Shown: positions 16,714 to 22,738, counted from the stretch's first letter. The stretch: 64,000 nt of DNA from Candidatus Accumulibacter contiguus (GCF_012940005.1 NZ_SPMX01000018.1:62001-126000), one strand, 5' to 3'. Translations and numbers: made by a program. The notes: a model not told the origin generated them from the sequence alone.

Positions 16714-17025
16714 TCAACCGGGCAGGCGCGTATAGCGCTGCTCGACTTCCGCTACGGCCGCCTGTGCCTGGCGCAAGCCGTACGAAAACTGCACCGCGAT
16801 CTGCACCGGCTCTGGCCCCAGCCGCCAGCGCTTGGCCGGGTCCTGCACCGCCCAGCCCTTGTGCGCCATCGTCTGCAGGTCACGGTGCACCATCGGTTCG
16901 GCCGTACCGACGGCCTTGGCGATGTCCGCCAGACGCAGGCCAAAGACCTCATGGCCCGCGAGTGCGCGGATCACATCCATCAGCCGCAGTTGCGCGGCGT
17001 TGTGCAAGGCGTGAGGATCGCTCAT
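16714..17025 (-). CDS. winged-helix (IclR-type HTH) early regulator
   Basis: A 103-residue protein starting MSDPHALHNAAQLRLMDVIR. The stretch LRLADIAKAVGTAEPMVHRD with QTMAHKGWAVQDPAKRWRLG is an IclR-style helix-turn-helix followed by a wing, with no effector domain. It probably regulates early phage transcription. It overlaps the next small gene by 4 bases. Confidence 0.75.
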   Translation of the reverse strand: MSDPHALHNAAQLRLMDVIRALAGHEVFGLRLADIAKAVGTAEPMVHRDLQTMAHKGWAVQDPAKRWRLGPEPVQIAVQFSYGLRQAQAAVAEVEQRYTRLPG

Positions 17026-17168
17026 GCCCACACCCACTTGCGCAACGCCGAGACCGTCGTCGCCGACCACGATTTGGAATAGAGCCAGCCGCCGGTGCGG
17101 CTCGCCTCGACGACGAGCTGGTGGCGCAGCGCGAGGCGTAGCCGGCAGAGCGAGATATGGTTCTTCAT
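17022..17168 (-). CDS. short basic phage protein
   Basis: A 48-residue protein starting MKNHISLCRLRLALRHQLVV and ending SATTVSALRKWVWA. It is coupled by ATGA overlaps to the upstream ner-like gene and the downstream regulator. The ribosome site is the AGGAGG embedded in the last codons of the ner-like gene. Function is unknown. Confidence 0.55.
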   Translation of the reverse strand: MKNHISLCRLRLALRHQLVVEASRTGGWLYSKSWSATTVSALRKWVWA

Positions 17169-17392
17169 GCGACCTCCTGGGGAGCGCATTCCAGCGCCGG
17201 GTATTTGCCCGGCCACAGCGTCTCCAGCGGCAGGCTGGTGGCGGTACTGATCGCCGTGGCAATGCGCCGGCTGGTCGTGCGCCCGGCCACCACGTAACTG
17301 ACGGTCACGTTCGAGACCTGGCATTGCCGGGCGATGTCGGCCTGCGAGGTGCGCGCCTTCTTGAGGGCACACTGGATATCAGCGGAATTCAT
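17165..17392 (-). CDS. Ner/Nlp-family transcription regulator (second copy)
   Basis: A 75-residue helix-turn-helix protein starting MNSADIQCALKKARTSQADI. The HTH is TSQADIARQCQVSNVTVSYV and the C-terminal LWPGKYPALE is the Ner/SfsB signature (W-P-x-K/R-Y). It is clearly related to the copy at 18913-19164. Mu Ner represses the early and repressor promoters. The end of the gene carries the AGGAGG and ATG of the next gene. It is divergent from the zinc-ribbon gene at 17445, and their shared upstream region resembles that of the other ner/repressor pair. Confidence 0.85.
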   Translation of the reverse strand: MNSADIQCALKKARTSQADIARQCQVSNVTVSYVVAGRTTSRRIATAISTATSLPLETLWPGKYPALECAPQEVA

Positions 17393-17420
17393 TTCGATTT
17401 GCTATCCTGTAAGTTCGGCT

Positions 17421-17435
17421 AACGAATAAGGCGAA
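17421..17435. promoter_or_regulatory. operator-like sequence shared with the repressor/ner region
   Basis: AACGAATAAGGCGAA here matches AACCAATGAGGCGAA at 19209-19223 in 13 of 15 positions. Both lie upstream of a ner-like gene and a divergent gene, and each is preceded by a TCGATTT about 14-22 bases before. This suggests a duplicated regulator binding site. Confidence 0.4.
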
Positions 17436-17444
17436 AGGGAAAAG

Positions 17445-17981
17445 TTGATCAGCGAACTAACGGCCGCCTATCAGGCGACGAAAGCGGGCATAGAGTTGCT
17501 TCGCAATGCCCTGGGAGCCAAGGTCGACCACGACGTCGACGTCGCGCTGTTGGGCGTCAATGACCATCTGTTGCGCTTGCAGGCGATTGCGCTCGGCCTC
17601 CAGGGCGAGGTAGCGCGACTGAACCAGGCCAGCATTGAGGCAGCGCAACGCGAAAGCGCGCTCAAAGAAGTAGTTGCTCAGTTGCAAAAATTTGACGCCG
17701 ACCAGCCTGCCTACACCCTTCAACAGGTCGGGCCAGGAGCATTCGCATACCGCTACCAGGATCCAGTGGCTAACGGCGGAGCACAGTCTCCACAAAGCGA
17801 CGCTTGGTTTTGCCCCCAGTGTTTCGATCAACGCCGGAAGTCGATTCTGCAATACGCCGGGTACGAAGCGAGAGACCGCGTTTTCAAATGCCCCACGTGT
17901 GGCAGTGCCATCCGCGTGAAAGGGGAAGACGCTGAGGTCCGTGTGGCTTTCCCGAGTAGGGGCAGTCGACGCCTGCTCTGA
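17445..17981 (+). CDS. coiled-coil protein with C-terminal zinc ribbon
   Basis: A 178-residue protein with a TTG start preceded by an AAGGGAAAAG ribosome site. Residues 1-85 are helical (VNDHLLRLQAIALGLQGEVA). The C-terminal part has FCPQCFDQRRKSILQYAGYE and FKCPTCGSAIRV, a CxxC pair typical of a zinc-ribbon family found in many prophages and genomic islands. It is on the strand opposite the early operon and divergent from the ner-like gene. The start of a repeat lies 24 bases after its stop. The exact role is unknown. Confidence 0.78.
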   Translation: MISELTAAYQATKAGIELLRNALGAKVDHDVDVALLGVNDHLLRLQAIALGLQGEVARLNQASIEAAQRESALKEVVAQLQKFDADQPAYTLQQVGPGAFAYRYQDPVANGGAQSPQSDAWFCPQCFDQRRKSILQYAGYEARDRVFKCPTCGSAIRVKGEDAEVRVAFPSRGSRRLL

Positions 17982-18004
17982 TTTTGATGAATCTATGGGG
18001 GATG

Positions 18005-18027
18005 TCATGCGGCCTCCTGGAAGGGGG
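18005..18027. repeat. 23-bp ner-tail repeat, copy 1
   Basis: TCATGCGGCCTCCTGG plus AAGGGGG. Read on the minus strand it encodes the last residues PFQEAA and stop of a ner gene, with AGGAGG and an overlapping ATG. It lies between two plus-strand genes. Copies are at 18343-18365 and 18913-18934, and a degenerate one at 17165-17180. Confidence 0.8.
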
Positions 18028-18060
18028 GGGGATTGGGAAACAAAATGGATAGGGACCATC

Positions 18061-18273
18061 ATGGAAAACGACTTCACGGCCGCCGACGAGAAATGCCTGG
18101 CTCTGACCTACGCACTGACTGCGCTGGTCAAGACCTTGGTCGATTCGGAAGTAGTCGATCGCGACCATCTGTTCAGCAATCTGGCCGGTGCCCAAAGGCA
18201 ACTCGAAGCGATTGGAGAAACTGGCGCAGCCAGCTTGCTGGGCCACTGGAACGAGTCTTTGCTCGGGATCTGA
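18061..18273 (+). CDS. small helical protein in the ner-flanked island
   Basis: A 70-residue protein starting MENDFTAADEKCLALTYALT. It is a two-helix design (ALTALVKTLVDSEVVDRDHL and AQRQLEAIGETGAASLLGHW) of a kind common in phages and islands. ATG 18061 has an AGGGA site 7 bases upstream. It is flanked on both sides by copies of the 23-bp repeat. Function is unknown. Confidence 0.6.
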   Translation: MENDFTAADEKCLALTYALTALVKTLVDSEVVDRDHLFSNLAGAQRQLEAIGETGAASLLGHWNESLLGI

Positions 18274-18346
18274 CGGACCATCCCTTCGGCAGGTCGAAGG
18301 TCTTCCAGAAGTCTTTCGGCTTGGGTTGGGGACTGGATGCGCTCAT
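18173..18346 (-). CDS. possible leftward ORF starting in repeat copy 2 (doubtful)
   Basis: A 57-residue reading frame beginning MSASSPQPKPKDFWKTFDLP directly after the AGGAGG of repeat copy 2. The first 25 codons end mostly in G or C, then the bias fades where it crosses the plus-strand gene at 18061-18273. It may be the 5' stub of an early-operon gene cut by the inserted cassette. Low confidence as an expressed gene. Confidence 0.25.
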   Translation of the reverse strand: MSASSPQPKPKDFWKTFDLPKGWSVRSRAKTRSSGPASWLRQFLQSLRVAFGHRPDC

Positions 18347-18365
18347 GCGGCCTCCTGGAAGGGGG
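18343..18365. repeat. 23-bp ner-tail repeat, copy 2
   Basis: Identical over 23 bases to copy 1 at 18005-18027. It lies 69 bases after the stop of the 18061 gene and 35 bases before the ATG at 18401. On the minus strand it again spells PFQEAA-stop with an embedded AGGAGG and overlapping ATG. Confidence 0.8.
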
Positions 18366-18400
18366 GGTTTGGAAATTTGTGATGAAAGGGCAGGCACCGC

Positions 18401-18886
18401 ATGCAAGTCGTCCTAACGACCGATGAACTGGCTTTCGACGTTCAGACGGATACGGATCTCGAAAACGGGAACCTCATTTTTTCCGAGGGGCCCGACCGGG
18501 CTTACCTGTACTTGTGCGCCGCCGCTGCCGCCGCCGGCGGCGATCCCGCCAAGACCCTCGGCGGCGTGTTGCTCGCCTTGTGGCGGGTCGATAGCATCGA
18601 GGCTTCCCAGGTGCTGGCCGCTGGTCTCGGCGCCCCGCTGCCCAGCGTCGCAGAAACCCTTCCCTTTGAAGTCAACTGGATTCGTGGCGGCGTGCTGGCG
18701 CTCAAGCGCAAGCGCATCGGCGCCGATGCCGCCATGTGGTTGCTCCACTGCCTCGCCGCAGAGAATGTACTTCAGTACACCGCGCATCTCTTCGGGGGGC
18801 ATGCGGTCGAGGGCGAGGGCGTAGCTCGTCGAGCGCTTGAGCTGGATGAATCCGAGCTTGGCCGGGGTGCTGATCAGCCGGACTGA
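18401..18886 (+). CDS. hypothetical protein of the ner-flanked island
   Basis: A 161-residue frame. From about residue 28 to 120 the codons have clearly GC-rich third positions and the protein looks folded (DRAYLYLCAAAAAAGGDPAK, then RKRIGADAAMWLLHCLAAEN). Beyond residue 125 the bias is lost and the opposite strand looks more coding, so the true C terminus is unclear. It lies between repeat copies 2 and 3. No family recognised. Confidence 0.45.
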   Translation: MQVVLTTDELAFDVQTDTDLENGNLIFSEGPDRAYLYLCAAAAAAGGDPAKTLGGVLLALWRVDSIEASQVLAAGLGAPLPSVAETLPFEVNWIRGGVLALKRKRIGADAAMWLLHCLAAENVLQYTAHLFGGHAVEGEGVARRALELDESELGRGADQPD

Positions 18887-18916
18887 GGGAAAAATCATCA
18901 TGGTAGGGAAATTCAT
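18413..18916 (-). CDS. possible early-operon protein downstream of ner, antisense to the 18401 frame
   Basis: A 167-residue frame whose ATG overlaps the ner stop and uses the AGGAGG inside repeat copy 3. The first 45 residues (MIFPSVRLISTPAKLGFIQL and so on) have strongly GC-rich third positions, so this end looks genuinely coding. After about 18770 the plus strand looks better. It may be a real gene start whose body was replaced, or a full gene overlapping an antisense one. Function is unknown. Confidence 0.4.
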   Translation of the reverse strand: MNFPTMMIFPSVRLISTPAKLGFIQLKRSTSYALALDRMPPEEMRGVLKYILCGEAVEQPHGGIGADALALERQHAATNPVDFKGKGFCDAGQRGAETSGQHLGSLDAIDPPQGEQHAAEGLGGIAAGGGSGGAQVQVSPVGPLGKNEVPVFEIRIRLNVESQFIGR

Positions 18917-18934
18917 GCGGCCTCCTGGAAGGGG
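18913..18934. repeat. ner-tail repeat, copy 3 (parent position)
   Basis: Twenty-two bases identical to copies 1 and 2, located in the real 3' end of the ner gene. Here the sequence has a coding function, which makes it the likely source of the other copies. Confidence 0.75.
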
Positions 18935-19164
18935 TTGGTTTGAAAGCGGATGGGATCGAGCCGAAGCTCGGGGTAACGGCCGGGCCAGGTCAGGGCCGGG
19001 TCCAGGCCGGTGAGTTCGCAGATGCGGCGGGCGATGCGGAGGGAGCGAAACCTTCCGCGGATTACACAAGACACCGCTTGATGGCTGACGCCCAGTTCGC
19101 GCGCTAGACAACTGGCGGTGGTGCCAGTCTTACGGAGCGTCGATTTGATGTCTTCTGGGTGCAA
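18913..19164 (-). CDS. ner: Ner-like early regulator
   Basis: An 83-residue helix-turn-helix protein with a TTG start. The HTH is TTASCLARELGVSHQAVSCV and the family signature LTWPGRYPELRLDP follows. It is divergent from the repressor gene at 19271, the same arrangement as ner and c in Mu, and it is the first gene of the leftward early operon. It would shut down early and repressor transcription. It aligns along most of its length with the second copy at 17165-17392. Confidence 0.87.
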   Translation of the reverse strand: MHPEDIKSTLRKTGTTASCLARELGVSHQAVSCVIRGRFRSLRIARRICELTGLDPALTWPGRYPELRLDPIRFQTNPFQEAA

Positions 19165-19270
19165 GGTCTGAAGGCTCCAACGGTCGATTTATGTTGCGTG
19201 TGCAAGCGAACCAATGAGGCGAATTATGAGGAACGAACGTACCCCTTGTCAAGCACAATGAGGAACAAAT
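19165..19270. promoter_or_regulatory. ner/repressor intergenic operator region
   Basis: Three direct repeats of the type ATGAGGnnnAA occur at about 19214-19223, 19226-19237 and 19258-19269; the last lies immediately before the repressor ATG. This spacing and position suggest repressor and/or Ner operators over two divergent promoters. No strong -10/-35 pair was assigned. Confidence 0.5.
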
Positions 19271-19618
19271 ATGTCTTCTATCGGGAATCGTTTGCGTGAA
19301 GAGCGTGAGCGGCTTGGCATGAGCCAGCCGGCCATGGCAGCGGTATGCGGAGTAACCATGCGGTCGCAGCGCAATTATGAAAAGGACGAACGTCTGCCAG
19401 ACGCGAGCTATCTAGCTTCAGCGACGAAGGTCAACGTGGACGTCCTCTTTGTACTGACCGGCCAGCGATCCCCCGGCGTGCCATCCCTCACCCCCGAAGA
19501 ATCCGCGCTCCTCGACAACTTCCGCCATTCCCCGCCGGCGGCGCGGCAAGCCCTCAAGACGACGAGCGATCTCTTCGCGAAACACGACTGCCCCGGCGGC
19601 ATCGCCGAAAGCGCATGA
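19271..19618 (+). CDS. XRE-family phage repressor
   Basis: A 115-residue protein with an N-terminal XRE helix-turn-helix (RLREERERLGMSQPAMAAVC, then VTMRSQRNYEKDERLPDASY) and a short C-terminal part. Its place divergent to ner suggests the lysogeny repressor, though it is unlike Mu c and more like short cro/C1-type regulators. An ATGAGGAACAAA operator-like repeat abuts the start codon, pointing to autoregulation. Confidence 0.8.
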   Translation: MSSIGNRLREERERLGMSQPAMAAVCGVTMRSQRNYEKDERLPDASYLASATKVNVDVLFVLTGQRSPGVPSLTPEESALLDNFRHSPPAARQALKTTSDLFAKHDCPGGIAESA

Positions 19619-19648
19619 GCCACTCTGACCTTCCCAGCAACGTTCTGC

Positions 19649-19738
19649 ATGATCCTGGTGGCCGCTTGGCTCCTCTCGGCGGAACGGGTCAGTGCCGAAA
19701 CGCTTGCTGGCAAGGTCATTGGCGTGACCGACGCCAAT
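19649..19738 (+). pseudogene. remnant of a secreted thermonuclease (SNase) gene start
   Basis: About thirty codons read as MILVAAWLLSAERVSAETLA followed by GKVIGVTDAN. That is a signal peptide plus the opening of an SNase/thermonuclease domain, which normally continues D-G-D-T. The catalytic part is absent; the frame runs on into unrelated codons before the DUF2513 start. It looks like a truncated leftover. Confidence 0.4.
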
Positions 19739-19828
19739 GTATGCCCCCGCCGGGAAATGCCGTTTATAAACGCACCGCGCCCCTTTGCCGGGCAGGTTTT
19801 TGCCTATCTCACAGGGTTAGGAGATTCG

Positions 19829-20197
19829 ATGCACCGCGACATGGATATCATCCGAAAAATAGTGCTCGCCGTTCGTGATGCACAGGCGGAGTACGTCAAT
19901 TCCGTTGAGGGCCTTCCCCAGGAGGATTTCGCATTCCACGCACAACTGCTCGAAGAGGCTGGCCTGGTCGCAGCGGCGATACAGGGCGAGGGAAAGCGCA
20001 TCGCTCGGGTTGCCGTCATTTACCGTCTCACTTGGGCGGGGCAGGATTTTGCAGACTCCATCAGGGATGACACCCTCTGGAGTAAAGCAAAGAAAACTAT
20101 CCTCAAGCCCTCCGCGTCATGGACGTTCGGTATCTTGCTCGAGTATCTGAAGTTCGAGATCAAGCGAACCGTTCCGGGACTCGATCAGATCCCGTAA
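19829..20197 (+). CDS. DUF2513 protein
   Basis: A 122-residue protein starting MHRDMDIIRKIVLAVRDAQA, the hallmark opening of DUF2513 (M-x-R-D-M-D-L-I-R-x-I-L), followed by a winged-helix-like body (FHAQLLEEAGLVAAAI, YRLTWAGQDFADSIRDDTLW). A TTAGGAG site precedes the ATG at 19829, so upstream extensions are excluded. DUF2513 proteins are small accessory genes in phages and islands. It is rightward, just after the repressor, and may be expressed in the lysogen. Confidence 0.85.
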   Translation: MHRDMDIIRKIVLAVRDAQAEYVNSVEGLPQEDFAFHAQLLEEAGLVAAAIQGEGKRIARVAVIYRLTWAGQDFADSIRDDTLWSKAKKTILKPSASWTFGILLEYLKFEIKRTVPGLDQIP

Positions 20198-20431
20198 TTG
20201 CCGCGCGCAGTTGAAATAACAGACCGCTCCATGCTCGATGAACCGTCTCGGAAAATCTTCCGGTTCTTGCGCTGCGCAACGAAACTTTGATCGTACGGTC
20301 GCTTCCCATTGGTTGACCAGTTTTAGGAGTGCCGTTACGTCCGGCGGATGTGGCGACGGCAGGGGGCTGGCGTCGTCGACTGTTCTGTTTTCGTTCATGG
20401 TGTTCTGGGGGATAGTGTCTTGTTCGGTCAT
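20117..20431 (-). CDS. hypothetical phage protein downstream of holin-like gene
   Basis: A 104-residue protein starting MTEQDTIPQNTMNENRTVDD. After a Pro-rich linker it has a helical part with KLVNQWEATVRSKFRCAAQE and FNCARQLRDLIESRNG. A GAGG site precedes ATG 20431. Its 3' end overlaps the DUF2513 gene end by 81 bases in convergent orientation. No function assigned. Confidence 0.55.
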   Translation of the reverse strand: MTEQDTIPQNTMNENRTVDDASPLPSPHPPDVTALLKLVNQWEATVRSKFRCAAQEPEDFPRRFIEHGAVCYFNCARQLRDLIESRNGSLDLELQILEQDTERP

Positions 20432-20445
20432 GATGGTTACCTCGA

Positions 20446-20667
20446 TCACGGTTCACTCCCTTCCTTCAGCTTGATCGCCGCCCCCACCGCGACGAACAGC
20501 AGGCCGATCCCCGTGCCAAAATCCTGCAGGACAAACGGCTGCCCGCGGACGGTCACGTAGATCGTCAATCCCAGGCCGACGGCAAACGACACGACCGCCA
20601 GCCAGCGGGCGACATCGTGCGTCTGGTTGTCCCGGCCGGTCAGCAACTGGCGCAGGATCGCGGGCAT
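20446..20667 (-). CDS. small two-helix membrane protein, holin-like
   Basis: A 73-residue protein starting MPAILRQLLTGRDNQTHDVA. There are two hydrophobic segments (LAVVSFAVGLGLTIYVTV, then FGTGIGLLFVAVGAAI) and a short charged tail. Size and topology fit a small holin that would permeabilise the inner membrane. It sits with a lipoprotein gene, as lysis genes do, but no endolysin is next to it. Confidence 0.6.
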   Translation of the reverse strand: MPAILRQLLTGRDNQTHDVARWLAVVSFAVGLGLTIYVTVRGQPFVLQDFGTGIGLLFVAVGAAIKLKEGSEP

Positions 20668-20672
20668 CGCGG

Positions 20673-20933
20673 TTATTTTCCGAGCGCCGGCGTCGCCACC
20701 GGGTGGGTGCACAGTTTCTGCCAGCCGTCCAGCCGTTCGGCGCTCGCGCCGTAGAGGCGCAACCAGGTGCCGATGGGCAGGTCTCGGCAAATCGTCCGCT
20801 CGGCGCTGGCGACGATCGTCTGGGCGAGGTTTTCTTCGATCTGGCTGACGTGGGCAGGAACCAGCGCACAGCCCGAGGTGGCCAGGAGGGCGGCGCCAAT
20901 GAGCAAGGGCTTGCAGGCAAAGCGGGCGGACAT
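20673..20933 (-). CDS. small phage lipoprotein
   Basis: An 86-residue protein starting MSARFACKPLLIGAALLATS with a lipobox ending in GCAL at about 21-24. The mature part is helical then has TICRDLPIGTWLRLYG and GWQKLC, with two further cysteines. It is upstream of the holin-like gene. It may be an outer-membrane spanin-type or envelope protein; this is inferred from the lipobox and position. Confidence 0.6.
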   Translation of the reverse strand: MSARFACKPLLIGAALLATSGCALVPAHVSQIEENLAQTIVASAERTICRDLPIGTWLRLYGASAERLDGWQKLCTHPVATPALGK

Positions 20934-20959
20934 GACGTTTCCTTTCGGCGAGGAGGTGG

Positions 20960-22168
20960 GTGGCCGAATTGTCGCGCGCGCGTGATCACGTGACCATGCC
21001 GAAGCGCTTCCCCCTGCCGCCCTGGGCGCCGGCCAGAGACAATCTCCTCATGCCGCGTCCCATTCGCCCCTCTGCTGCCCACCCGCCCCCCGTCATCGCC
21101 ACGCTGGCGGTCGCCCTCGAGGTCGATCCCGCCGGGTCCGCGCCTTCGGTGGTGCGCCTGATCCCGGCCGGAGCCTTCCGCTCGGTCGACGGCCGGCCGG
21201 TCGATGCCCCCGCCTGGCGGCTCGATGCCGCGCTGGCCGCGCCAATCGTCGCCGCCGCTGCGCAACGCCAGTCCGACTACGTGATCGACTACGAACACCA
21301 GACCCTGCTCGCTCGCGAGAACGGCAAACCCGCGCCGGCTGCCGGCTGGTATCACGATCTGGAATGGCGGGAAGATGGCCTCTACGCCACCGACGTCTGC
21401 TGGACGCCCGCGGCCGCGCGGATGATCCAGGCGCAGGAGTATCGCTATGTCAGCCCGGTCTTCGGGTACGACAGAGAGACCGGCGACGTGCGGCACCTGG
21501 CCTGTGCCGCGCTGGTCAGCAACCCCGGCCTCGATGGCCTGACCGACCTGAGCGGGAGTCTCGAACGCCTCGCCGCGAAACTTTTTACCCCGTTGGAGAA
21601 TTCCATGAATGACGAATTGCTCGAGCCGTTGCGCTGGCTCCTGAATCTGCCCTTAGGCGCCACGGTGGACGAGATCACCATTAAGCTCGAAAAGCTGACC
21701 GCGCAGATCAAGGCCGAGGTCCCGGAAGCCGCGACCTCGGCGCACTTCGACCTGAGCGCCCACCTGCGCTGGTCGCAGCAGCCGGACCCCTCGCAGTACG
21801 TCGCCATCGCCGCGCTGCACGCCGTGCAGCAGGAGCTATCGACCGTCCGGCAGGAGCAGGCCGAGGTCCGCCTCCAGGCGATGATCGAAGCGGGCCTGGC
21901 GCAGCACAAGCTGGTTCCTTCGCTGCTCGCCTGGGCGCGTGAACTCGGTTCCAGGGACTATGCGGCACTCGCCACGTACCTCGAAGCAGCCGTTCCGGTC
22001 GTCCCGCCGGGCACGACACAGACGGGAGGGAAGTCCCCTGGCACAGGCATCAATCTCCAGGACCCGAACGCCATTGCCCGCGCGGCGCAGGATTTTCAGG
22101 CCGCGGAAGAAGCGGCCGGTCGCCATCTTTCCATCGCAGACGCGGTGGCCCACATCATTTCTCGATAA
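20960..22168 (+). CDS. Mu protease I / scaffold precursor
   Basis: A 402-residue head maturation protease with scaffold C-terminal part, acting inside the prohead. Conserved family parts are VVRLIPAGAFRSVDGRPVDA, SDYVIDYEHQTLLARENGKP, AGWYHDLEWREDGLYATDV and EYRYVSPVFGYDRETGDV. The GTG at 20960 has an AGGAGG site 4 bases upstream; ATG starts at 20996 and 21050 are possible and closer to where homology begins. The C-terminal third is the scaffold portion, which may also be made from an internal start (21605). Confidence 0.9.
   Translation: MAELSRARDHVTMPKRFPLPPWAPARDNLLMPRPIRPSAAHPPPVIATLAVALEVDPAGSAPSVVRLIPAGAFRSVDGRPVDAPAWRLDAALAAPIVAAAAQRQSDYVIDYEHQTLLARENGKPAPAAGWYHDLEWREDGLYATDVCWTPAAARMIQAQEYRYVSPVFGYDRETGDVRHLACAALVSNPGLDGLTDLSGSLERLAAKLFTPLENSMNDELLEPLRWLLNLPLGATVDEITIKLEKLTAQIKAEVPEAATSAHFDLSAHLRWSQQPDPSQYVAIAALHAVQQELSTVRQEQAEVRLQAMIEAGLAQHKLVPSLLAWARELGSRDYAALATYLEAAVPVVPPGTTQTGGKSPGTGINLQDPNAIARAAQDFQAAEEAAGRHLSIADAVAHIISR
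21605..22168 (+). CDS. nested scaffold protein (Mu gpZ-like), internal start within protease I
   Basis: An in-frame ATG at 21605 has its own ribosome site (GGAG, 7 bases before) and would give a 187-residue helical protein starting MNDELLEPLRWLLNLPLGAT. In Mu, the scaffold Z is made from an internal start of gene I. The same layout here suggests a nested scaffold gene. Direct proof would need protein data. Confidence 0.6.
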   Translation: MNDELLEPLRWLLNLPLGATVDEITIKLEKLTAQIKAEVPEAATSAHFDLSAHLRWSQQPDPSQYVAIAALHAVQQELSTVRQEQAEVRLQAMIEAGLAQHKLVPSLLAWARELGSRDYAALATYLEAAVPVVPPGTTQTGGKSPGTGINLQDPNAIARAAQDFQAAEEAAGRHLSIADAVAHIISR

Positions 22169-22177
22169 GAGGACCCC

Positions 22178-22552
22178 ATGAGCAATCCCTCCCTGATCAA
22201 GAATTTTTCCGCCGGCGCTGCGATTTCGCCGTTTCGCCAGGTCAAGTTTTCCGCTGCGGAAACGGTCATCCAGGGCGCCGCGGCTACGGACGCCACGATC
22301 GGCGTGGCCAATGAGGTCGGCGCCGCTTCCGGCGAACGGCAGGACGTGGTGCTCGACGGGATCGCCTATATCGAGGCCGGCGCCGCCGTCACCATCGGCA
22401 CCCTGATCACCAGCGACGCCACCGGGCGGGCTGTGACCGCCGCCCCCGCCGCCGGCACCAACAACCGAATCGTAGGCATCGCGCTCGATGCGGCCACCGC
22501 GGCCGGCGATGTCATCCGCGTGCTGCTCGCTCCTGGTAGCGTCCAAGGTTAA
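22178..22552 (+). CDS. DUF2190 capsid decoration-like protein
   Basis: A 124-residue, Ala/Gly/Thr-rich beta protein starting MSNPSLIKNFSAGAAISPFR. It contains VKFSAAETVIQGAAATDATI and IEAGAAVTIGTLITSDATGR, the DUF2190 pattern. Such proteins decorate the capsid, between protease/scaffold and major capsid genes. It starts 9 bases after protease I. Confidence 0.8.
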   Translation: MSNPSLIKNFSAGAAISPFRQVKFSAAETVIQGAAATDATIGVANEVGAASGERQDVVLDGIAYIEAGAAVTIGTLITSDATGRAVTAAPAAGTNNRIVGIALDAATAAGDVIRVLLAPGSVQG

Positions 22553-22570
22553 CGGTCATGACCGTTTCCC

Positions 22571-22683
22571 CGCCCCTCTCCCCCAACCCCTCCCCACGGC
22601 CCATGCTGCATCGCGGGCGGGCTGCGGCGGCGCGGAGCAGTGCTCCGCGAAACCCCGCCTTCGCCCCCGCGAGGGGGGAGGGA
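22571..22683. repeat. GC-rich imperfect inverted repeat between capsid genes
   Basis: Outer arms CCCCTCTCCCCC (22573-22584) and GAGGGGGGAGGG (22671-22682) pair, and an inner hairpin GCGGAGC-AGT-GCTCCGC lies at 22632-22648. The form resembles a chromosomal intergenic palindromic repeat rather than a phage sequence. It has no T-run, so it is not a classical terminator. Confidence 0.55.
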
Positions 22684-22738
22684 AATTCGTGAGTCGCTGA
22701 CGCGACTTTCACAGTAGCCTTTCTTACGGAGATTGCTC

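Noticed and set aside
17457-18008. Minus-strand frame starting in repeat copy 1 (MTSPIDSSKSEQAS)
   Set aside because: Third positions are not GC-rich, and the plus strand there encodes a convincing zinc-ribbon protein.
22571-22683. Palindrome considered as a Rho-independent terminator
   Set aside because: There is no T-run on either strand next to the stem, and the downstream capsid gene must be expressed.
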